Of a DNA stretch of 64,000 bases, positions 57,655 through 64,000 are shown in pieces. The notes beneath the pieces are model-generated. The model did no database searches and was not told where the DNA came from. It saw nothing but the letters and a program-made list of their open reading frames with translations. Numbering within the stretch: the first letter of the stretch is position 1; each line of letters begins with the position of its first letter. Position numbers and translations under genes: made by a program. The stretch spans positions 7,526,047 through 7,590,046 of the forward strand of contig CM026570.1 of the NCBI GenBank assembly GCA_015143295.1, given 5' to 3'. This DNA comes from Tetracentron sinense (lineage: Eukaryota; Streptophyta; Magnoliopsida; Trochodendrales; Trochodendraceae).

Positions 57655-58715
57655 AAATGCAGACATTGGATCACAGTCAATTGCGATGGAACTCAAGGAA
57701 AGTTCAATTACACACAGGTCAACATGTGTTCCTTTTAATCCCTATTAACTTTGGTTAAGATTAACCCTCCGGGGTGTAGCCCAATGGTCGGAAGATGAAC
57801 CGTAAGCTCTGAGGTCTCGAGATCAAGTCTGGGTATCGGTTGCCAAGGGGAGGGTATCTCATGATAGCACGCAGGAATTAGTCATAGCCTTGAGCTTCAG
57901 ACACCCTAGATAGCTAAAAAGTGCTAAATAACACCCCCAACAGCCTCACTAATTTGATGTTTTCGGTTTGGTGATTGTACAGTACTCACCAACTTTGGTG
58001 AGTCACTGTACACTCACCAAAGTTAAATATCTCTCTCCCTTTTTTTTTAATTGTGGAAGAGACATAAATAATAAAATAAGTAGAGTTTTGGCTATTTTGG
58101 TGAGGCTGATAGGAGCATTTTAAAAAAGTAGCTCACCAACATGATTTTTTGTGAGTTTTGGTTATTTTGGTAAGTAAAATTTGATGAGGCTGCTAGGAAT
58201 GCTCAAAATAGTTTTTTAGCTATTTTCATGAGCCAATTGGCTAAAAAGTGCAAAATATTGTCTCCAGCAACCTCATCAATTTGAAGATTTTTGTTTGGTC
58301 AGTGTACTGTACTTACCAATGTTGGTGAGTACTACACACTCACCAAATAATTAAATAATGTTTTCTCTCTCCCTGTCTATTTCGTTTTTTCACGCAAACT
58401 CCTTTTGAAAGAATAAAGAAATTTTTGAAAAGAAAATATTTAAAGGTAACAATGAAAGTGGATAGCCAAATCGGTGAGGCTGCTGGGAATGTTTTAAAAA
58501 AGTTGATAGCCAGAATGATTTTTTGTGAGTTTTAACTATTTTGGCGAGGCTGTTAGGAATGCTCTTAGGGTTTAAAAATCTAACTTTGGTTTTTAGGTTT
58601 TTTTAATAAAAATAACACAGAGTTAATTTTTTAAACCACAGTTAATGAAGGTTGAAAAGGGACACGTATTGACTCTGTGGGTGCAATTCGCCATTGACTG
58701 TGATCTGATCTCTAT
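57655..58715. mobile_element. Foldback MITE split by a SINE and two MITEs
   Basis: The left arm GGATCACAGTCAATTGCGAT, then AACTTTGGTTAAGATTAACC (57661-57765), and the right arm, from about 58560 with GCAATTCGCCATTGACTGTGA in part, belong together. Between them lie a tRNA-type SINE (57766-57908) and two or more GAGCATTCCTAGCAGCC-type MITE copies (57909-58570) with CACTCACCAAAG words. The layers give an insertion order. Confidence 0.65.
57766..57908 (+). mobile_element. tRNA-derived SINE
   Basis: GGGGTGTAGCCCAATGGTCGG carries an A box (TAGCCCAATGG), in part, and GAGATCAAGTCTGG about 35 bp downstream resembles a B box. It continues with GGTATCTCATGATAGCACGC and GAGCTTCAGACACCC, as in plant SINEs. 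No poly(A) tail is retained. Confidence 0.6.
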
Positions 58716-58798
58716 ACGAGAACACCTAGGTTTAAGTACTTCATAAAATTACAGAAATGCCATTAGCATAACTACAAGACCTCCTTCGTCCAACGCCA

Positions 58799-58812
58799 CT
58801 ATATATAATAAG
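58799..58812 (+). promoter_or_regulatory. Probable TATA box of the FRS gene
   Basis: CTATATATAATAAG is followed about 30-60 bp later by CT-rich sequence (CTTTCTTCTACGACCTCC) and a possible 5' UTR exon ending AAAAAAG before GTGATG near 58917. The start codon is about 1 kb downstream, behind an intron acceptor. This is inferred from position and sequence only. Confidence 0.45.
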
Positions 58813-59459
58813 TTAATAACCCTCTATTCTCGATGTCTATCATATTTCTTTCTTCTACGACCTCCAGGAAAAGGTAACATACTTCGTTAACCGCTACAAG
58901 AATTGCCGCCAAAAAAGGTGATGTTTCAGTTGCAATTTCATTTGAATATAATGCATATAGAAACTCTTCATTTTTAGATTACATCTATTTTATTCTCTGT
59001 ATCTGTCTATCTGGGCATTGAATCCTATCCTCCCTCCCGTAGGTTTTTTTTCAGAGCTGAATCGGGAAAACCCTAATCATGAAATTTTTTATTTTTTCCA
59101 GAATCTACTGTTTCTTGGTTTCCTCTTGTATGATTTCGATTGAATATCAGTCAGCAATGGTTGATTGAACCTTGTGATTTCTCTGAAGAACACCCCTCCA
59201 TCAGTCTGAAATCCTCATAGATTCTTTTTTACCCTCAATTTTTTTTTCCTGTAATTATTCTATTGCTATTGTGGCTTGAATTGGGTTTTCTTAGACTTAT
59301 ATTGTACTGAAAATGTTAATCCTTCCTTTTTTGCTCTCTCTATGAACTGAAAATGGGTTTCTTTTTATTCTATTAATCATGACATTTTTGCTTGTTTTAT
59401 GTACAATTAGCATTGTTCTGTGTTTTTTTTTTCTATTACTGTTTTTGCACATAGTGTGT

Positions 59460-59712
59460 GTGAGAGTTAATATTTGATTAAAAAAAAAGACAAACATTAG
59501 TCCCACATCGTTGGGGTCTAAGTGTGTTGGTGTACCCATAAAGCTCCACACCCCTCTCTTTTTGAGAGGGTGTGTGGGTGCACAGGCCTTGTGACTTGGG
59601 GTTGTGTGTGTGGGTTGGGCCTTGGGCCCCAGGTGTGTGCGAGTGTGTGCATGCTGTATGTGTTGTAGTGTATGTGTGAGTTAATATGTGATTAAAAAAA
59701 CAAAAATCATGA
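59460..59712. mobile_element. GT-rich insertion with AGTCCCACATCGTTGGGG in the FRS 5' intron
   Basis: The segment contains AGTCCCACATCGTTGGGG, a word common in short plant LTR-type (TRIM) elements, and CACACCCCTCTCTTTTTGAG. It is bracketed by near-identical GAGTTAATATTTGATTAAAA and GAGTTAATATGTGATTAAAA. Adjacent AATCATGACATTTTT also occurs on both sides (59378 and 59706). It may be a solo terminal repeat or a tandem duplication. Confidence 0.45.
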
Positions 59713-59816
59713 CATTTTTTTACTTGTTTTAATGCATAAATTGTGCTTTTTCCAGTTATTTCATTTATGGTTTGCAAATTATTCTTAATTGTGTGAACAG
59801 ATTATCAGAAACCCAT

Positions 59817-62252
59817 ATGAATGGTGAAGAGTGTGGGAAGGTCATGGTTGTAAAAACAAGCCCAGTAGGAGACATCAGTGTAAAAAATCATGTAAATGGA
59901 GATGACAAAAGAGAGTCAAAACTTGAACCATATGTGGGTTTGGAGTTTGATTCCGCCGATGATGCACGTGAATTCTATAGTGCATATGCAGTCCATTCTG
60001 GGTTCAGCATTCGGGTCGGTCAATTGTCTCGTTCAAAGACAGATGGGTCAATTACAGCTCGAAAGTTTGTGTGTTCAAAGGAGGGATTCCAGCTCCATTC
60101 AAGGGTAGGTTGTCGGGCATTCATAAAGGTACAAAGACAAGAATCGGGGAGGTGGGCTGTAGAATGTTTTCAAAAGGACCATAATCACATACTTGAGTCT
60201 TCAGGGAAAGTTAATCCACCTCGTTTACATGAGAAGACTCCAATGGCTTCGAGGTCACTAATTGATGTGTTCCATGAACAGGGAGCGGGGTTACCTGCGA
60301 CTGTTTCAGCACTGAAAGAAGTAAGTGTGCAAACATGCCCGTCTGGAGTTGTTTATGTCAAACACCGCACAAAAGGAGAAGATGGAGAGTCCAAACTTGA
60401 ACCATACGTGGGTCTGGAGTTCAATTCAATAAATGAAGCGTACAAATCTTACAAAGCATATGCAATTTATTCAGGGTTCAACAGTCGGATTGGTCAGTTG
60501 TATCGTTCGAGGGCTAATGGGTCTATTACATCCCGAAGATTCGTGTGCTCGAAAGAGGGGTTTCAGCACCATTCAAGGGTAGGTTGTCGGGCATTCATAA
60601 GAATACAAAAACAAGAATCGGGGAAATGGGTTGTGGACCGTTTTCAGAAAGTTCATAATCATGATCTTGACTCTTCAGTAGAAGGCCATTTACCCTGTTC
60701 ACATCAGAACTTATCTACTACTTTGATGGGATATGATGAGAAGGCCACTGATGTTGGATTAGAAAATGTGGGTTTCGTTGGAAAGGATGATAGCAACTAT
60801 ATCAAAGGAAGTCGAAGGAATAACATTGGAAATGATTGGTATCGTGTGCTTTTGGAGTATTTCCAATCCAAGCAAGCAGAAGATCCAGGATTCTTTTATT
60901 CTATAGAAGTGGTTGATGGTAGATGCATGAGTATTTTCTGGGCCGATGGTAGGTCTAGGTTTTCATGTAGTCAGTTTGGTGATGTGGTTGTTTTCGACAC
61001 CAGATATAGGACAAGTACATTTTTGGTTCCATTTGCTTCGTTTATTGGAGTTAACCACCACAAGCAACCCGTGCTGCTTGGTTGTGCGTTAATTGCAGAT
61101 GAATCTAAGGAGTCATTGACTTGGTTATTCGAAACATTGCTTAGGGCAATGTCAGGACGCCGCCCATTGTCAGTAATAGCTGATCAAGATGTGCCCATGA
61201 GACAAGCAATTGCACAAGTCTTCTCGGGGACCCGTTATCGTTTTTCTACTTGGCAAATTAAGGCAAAGGAACGGGAAAATCTGAGTTGTGTACATGCAGC
61301 GCACAAGGATTTCAAGTATGAATATGAAAATTGCATTCATCATAGTCAAACGCCTCATGAGTTTGAATCTGCATGGAAGGCACTCATCAACAAATACAAC
61401 TTGAAGGATAATGATTGGCTAAGAGAAATGTATGAAAAACGTGAATTCTGGGTTCCATTGTATTTGCGGGACACGTTCTTTGCCGGAATCACTGAGAGTG
61501 CTAATATGACATCATTTTTTGGTACGTTGGTGAATGCCCAAACGCCGCTTTGCGAGTTTGTTTTACGATATGAAAGAGCTCTTGAGCGACGTCGTGAGGA
61601 GGAAAGAAAAGAGGATTTTCTCACTCTGAACTCGAGGATGGTCTTAAATACAAAAGCACCAATACAAGAACAATGTGAAGGACTTTACACAAGGACTATG
61701 TTCAAAGTATTTCAAACAGAATTTTTAGAATGTGATAATTTCGCTGGAAAAAAGATTTACGAGGAGGGGATTATGAGTAGATATTTGGTGCACAGATACA
61801 TGAATGAGAATGAGAAGCATACTGTTACTTTGAATATCTCCAATCTCAATGTGAGCTGCAGTTGTCGAATGTTTGAGTTTGAAGGCATGCTATGTAGACA
61901 CGTGTTGAGAGTGTTCCAAAAGGTAAATATAATGGAGGTTCCATCGCGTTACATTTTACATCGGTGGACAAGGGATGCTGAGTATGGAATTGTTCGTGAT
62001 GTCGTGTCAGGAGGCAGTTCTAAAGATCACAGAGTCTTGATGGAATGGAGTTTAAGAGAAGAAGCCCGTAAATATATTGAATCAGGGGCAACATCTCTGG
62101 AAAGATACAGTCTTGCCTTCAAGATTCTGCAAGAGGGTAGAAGAACACTTGGTCCTGTAATGAAGATGATACCTGAAAGTAGTCAAAGCGAAAATACTAG
62201 ACCAGGCTTGAAGCAATCTCAGAAGAGGCACAGGACATTTAAAACGTCATGA
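59817..62252 (+). CDS. FRS: FAR1-related sequence (FRS7/FRS12-type), 811 aa
   Basis: A transposase-derived nuclear regulator of the FHY3/FAR1 family. Two FAR1 zinc-binding domains lie at about residues 36-125 (LEPYVGLEFDSADDAREFYS to DHNHIL) and 193-283 (LEPYVGLEFNSINEAYKSYK to HNHDLD). Each keeps FVCSKEGF, RVGCRAFI and a final HNH. The MULE transposase domain spans about 361-465, with VVVFDTRYRT, FIGVNHHKQPVLLGCALIAD, ESLTWLFETLL and VIADQDVPMRQA. A SWIM zinc finger (CSCRMFEFEGMLCRH) lies near 684-700. The C terminus is basic, with SQKRHRTFKTS. Double FAR1 domains point to the FRS7/FRS12 group, which in Arabidopsis represses flowering and growth genes. The frame is open from an ATG at 59772, but GTGTGAACAG at 59791-59800 looks like an intron acceptor, so the start is placed at 59817 (MNGEECGK). 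Transcription of this copy is assumed, not shown. Confidence 0.94.
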   Translation: MNGEECGKVMVVKTSPVGDISVKNHVNGDDKRESKLEPYVGLEFDSADDAREFYSAYAVHSGFSIRVGQLSRSKTDGSITARKFVCSKEGFQLHSRVGCRAFIKVQRQESGRWAVECFQKDHNHILESSGKVNPPRLHEKTPMASRSLIDVFHEQGAGLPATVSALKEVSVQTCPSGVVYVKHRTKGEDGESKLEPYVGLEFNSINEAYKSYKAYAIYSGFNSRIGQLYRSRANGSITSRRFVCSKEGFQHHSRVGCRAFIRIQKQESGKWVVDRFQKVHNHDLDSSVEGHLPCSHQNLSTTLMGYDEKATDVGLENVGFVGKDDSNYIKGSRRNNIGNDWYRVLLEYFQSKQAEDPGFFYSIEVVDGRCMSIFWADGRSRFSCSQFGDVVVFDTRYRTSTFLVPFASFIGVNHHKQPVLLGCALIADESKESLTWLFETLLRAMSGRRPLSVIADQDVPMRQAIAQVFSGTRYRFSTWQIKAKERENLSCVHAAHKDFKYEYENCIHHSQTPHEFESAWKALINKYNLKDNDWLREMYEKREFWVPLYLRDTFFAGITESANMTSFFGTLVNAQTPLCEFVLRYERALERRREEERKEDFLTLNSRMVLNTKAPIQEQCEGLYTRTMFKVFQTEFLECDNFAGKKIYEEGIMSRYLVHRYMNENEKHTVTLNISNLNVSCSCRMFEFEGMLCRHVLRVFQKVNIMEVPSRYILHRWTRDAEYGIVRDVVSGGSSKDHRVLMEWSLREEARKYIESGATSLERYSLAFKILQEGRRTLGPVMKMIPESSQSENTRPGLKQSQKRHRTFKTS

Positions 62253-62407
62253 CCTACATACCTATGCAAGAACAAAGGTCTTATTTCTTTTGTGTTTAGT
62301 TCTATAGCATAAACTGCATGCTATGATACATATCAAATGATTTAGATGAATACTATTGTTTAGTTAACACCCTTTTTTATGTCGTTGCAGGGACAATTAC
62401 ACCAATC

Positions 62408-62545
62408 GAATTTTTTTTTTTCCTTTTTATTTTGTTTCCGGGCAAGAAGGGTTAATGTTGAGAGGTTAGGGGTGTAACGACAGGTCTCAAACCCAGGTGT
62501 GTGGTGTCATTATACTCGAACTTTACCAAGTAAGCTAATTGGCAT
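62408..62545 (-). mobile_element. tRNA-derived SINE, minus strand
   Basis: Read on the minus strand: an A-box-like TTAGCTTACTTGGTAAAG, then about 30 bp later a B box GGTTTGAGACC close to consensus, and an A-rich tail seen as the T-run at 62410-62422. It lies about 160 bp after the FRS stop codon, possibly in its 3' UTR. Confidence 0.55.
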
Positions 62546-62559
62546 CTTCGACTATACCC

Positions 62560-64000
62560 ATACTAAATGCATATGGGTGTTACATAAGTTCTATAAGTAC
62601 TTATGTTTCTCAGTTATTTCTTTCAAAGGGCATGCCTGGCTAATCAGATTTCAAGAAGGTCATAGTCTTGGTTGGTGACTTTGAGATTTGCTCAAGCTCT
62701 AGTGTAGCCAAGGCCTAAGTGTGTAAATTAGACTGGTTCTCATCTCATGTACAGTTTCTAATCAATATATTTGCTACCTAATGGTTACTCAATTTTCTTC
62801 AGTTAAACAGGACTATATGGAGAATATGAAATGTTGGCTTGCCATCTATTTCAATTATTTAGGCGCTGCTTGGATGGGAACTAGATTTAAATAGTGCAAA
62901 CTGAGATGGCAAGAAGCCATGGGTGTCCGTAAATCAGCCCCGATCACCAAGTTTTGAGGTCTTATCTGCAGGCAGCATGAGTTAGAAGGTACAAAAGGGA
63001 CGTTGTCCAAACTCATGGACCACCGGAAGACAGTTAATGGCGAAACTGAGCAATCCACCCACAACCTTTTATGAAGATTGTGAAGTGGGTTAGTTTTTTT
63101 TTTTTCTTCTGTTTTAATTTTTTATTGTTTTATGGATCAGTTGGACTCCCAGCTCTTGGGTTGTCCTATGTGGTTTATTTTGTAACTGAAAGTATCTGTA
63201 TTTACCTTATGAACTAGGGATAGTGAATTTGGGTGATGCCTCATCCAAAGCATGGCCAATCGATGAAGTTTCGATCAAATGATTGGTTGGCTACATTTAT
63301 GGTATAGAAGGTTGGGTCATGGATGATGATGGATTGACTAGTGCTTTGTAGGCTCTCTGTTATGCAGTGGCATACATGCATACATGGACAGGGGTTTGGG
63401 CAACTGTTATTATGGGTCTGGTTAAGGAGATCCCTGGTTCTGGCCCCACGAATCTACCATAGATCAACAAGTAGCTTTGTATATAGATGCACAATAGTTT
63501 CTATATTTAGACCAGACCAGACCAGACCATACCATGGAGTCGAACAGGTAGAACCAGCCTCCTAGCTGTGTTGCAGTGTAGGGTCACCTGTAATTATCCA
63601 GAGAAACTAAGCGACAGCACACGCCTGGGTCATTTAGGAGGTTTGGAGAGAGTGAGAGAGAGGTCCTGGAATATTGATTTACAACTTGGGGCTTGCAAAG
63701 AGAGGGATTGGGGACAACTACAAAACAGCAAGCCCTGGTGTTTGAATTACAACATAGTTTCATGATTTCTTTCAAAATTAATGCTGGAGTAACTGAAGAG
63801 CGACTTCACCAACAGCGAATCTGAGCTCTAAAATAGACATATGCCTTTATGTATCCACAATTCTCATATGATATCCACAATTAATCAAAATTAATTAAAG
63901 ACAAAAATCTTCCCATTTTTTTTTTTTTGGTAATCAAAAATCTTCCCATATGATATCCACAATTCTCACAGTACTTTATGTAATCAAAGACAGACAAAAA
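62560..64000. other. Downstream of FRS, nothing firm
   Basis: It includes likely FRS 3' sequence and intergenic DNA. A GACCA pentamer is repeated four times near 63510. Open frames at 63341-63775 on both strands lack motifs. Confidence 0.35.

Overview
This is nuclear DNA from a flowering plant, probably a eudicot. Genes are interrupted by long AT-rich introns, splice sites follow plant consensus, and the encoded families (AP-5 mu, ALKBH10-type RNA demethylase, FAR1-related sequence, BSD-domain protein, mitochondrial Tim44/mL45-like protein) are standard angiosperm genes. The spaces between exons are filled with plant transposable elements: LINEs, SINEs, Helitrons, MULE/hAT/Harbinger-type MITEs and many foldback elements. 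I cannot name the species.

Layout. (1) 1-4198, minus strand: 5' part of an AP-5 complex subunit mu gene (three exons visible), running off the left edge. (2) 6273-25169, minus strand: a nearly 19 kb, 11-exon gene for a 261-aa mitochondrial Tim44-like/mL45-like protein. It was assembled exon by exon; no exon exceeds 102 bp, and the introns hold a LINE, a Helitron, a minisatellite and several MITEs. (3) 25.4-30.1 kb: divergent intergenic space with MITEs, including a 1258-bp MULE-type element with a perfect 9-bp target duplication. (4) 30288-31712, plus strand: intronless BSD-domain gene. (5) 32.5-40.7 kb: LINE fragments in both orientations and MITEs. (6) 41942-46699, minus strand: complete 7-exon ALKBH10-type 2OG-Fe(II) RNA demethylase gene, 535 aa. 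(7) 46.7-58.7 kb: TE-dominated divergent intergenic region with a Harbinger-type MITE, a probable Helitron inserted in an (AAT)n tract, and a 1.5 kb near-complete inverted repeat. (8) 59817-62252, plus strand: FAR1-related sequence (FRS7/FRS12-type), 811 aa, with two FAR1 domains and a probable intron in the 5' UTR.

The five genes are unrelated in function and form no pathway; the order is ordinary plant gene order stretched by transposons. The most unusual signal is a set of six small hAT-like foldback elements. They share a terminus related to CATAGTTACCAA, but each is filled with its own reiterated short word. Four of them lie in four consecutive introns of the Tim44-like gene. Two GC-AG introns, supported by reading frame and protein family, are also notable.
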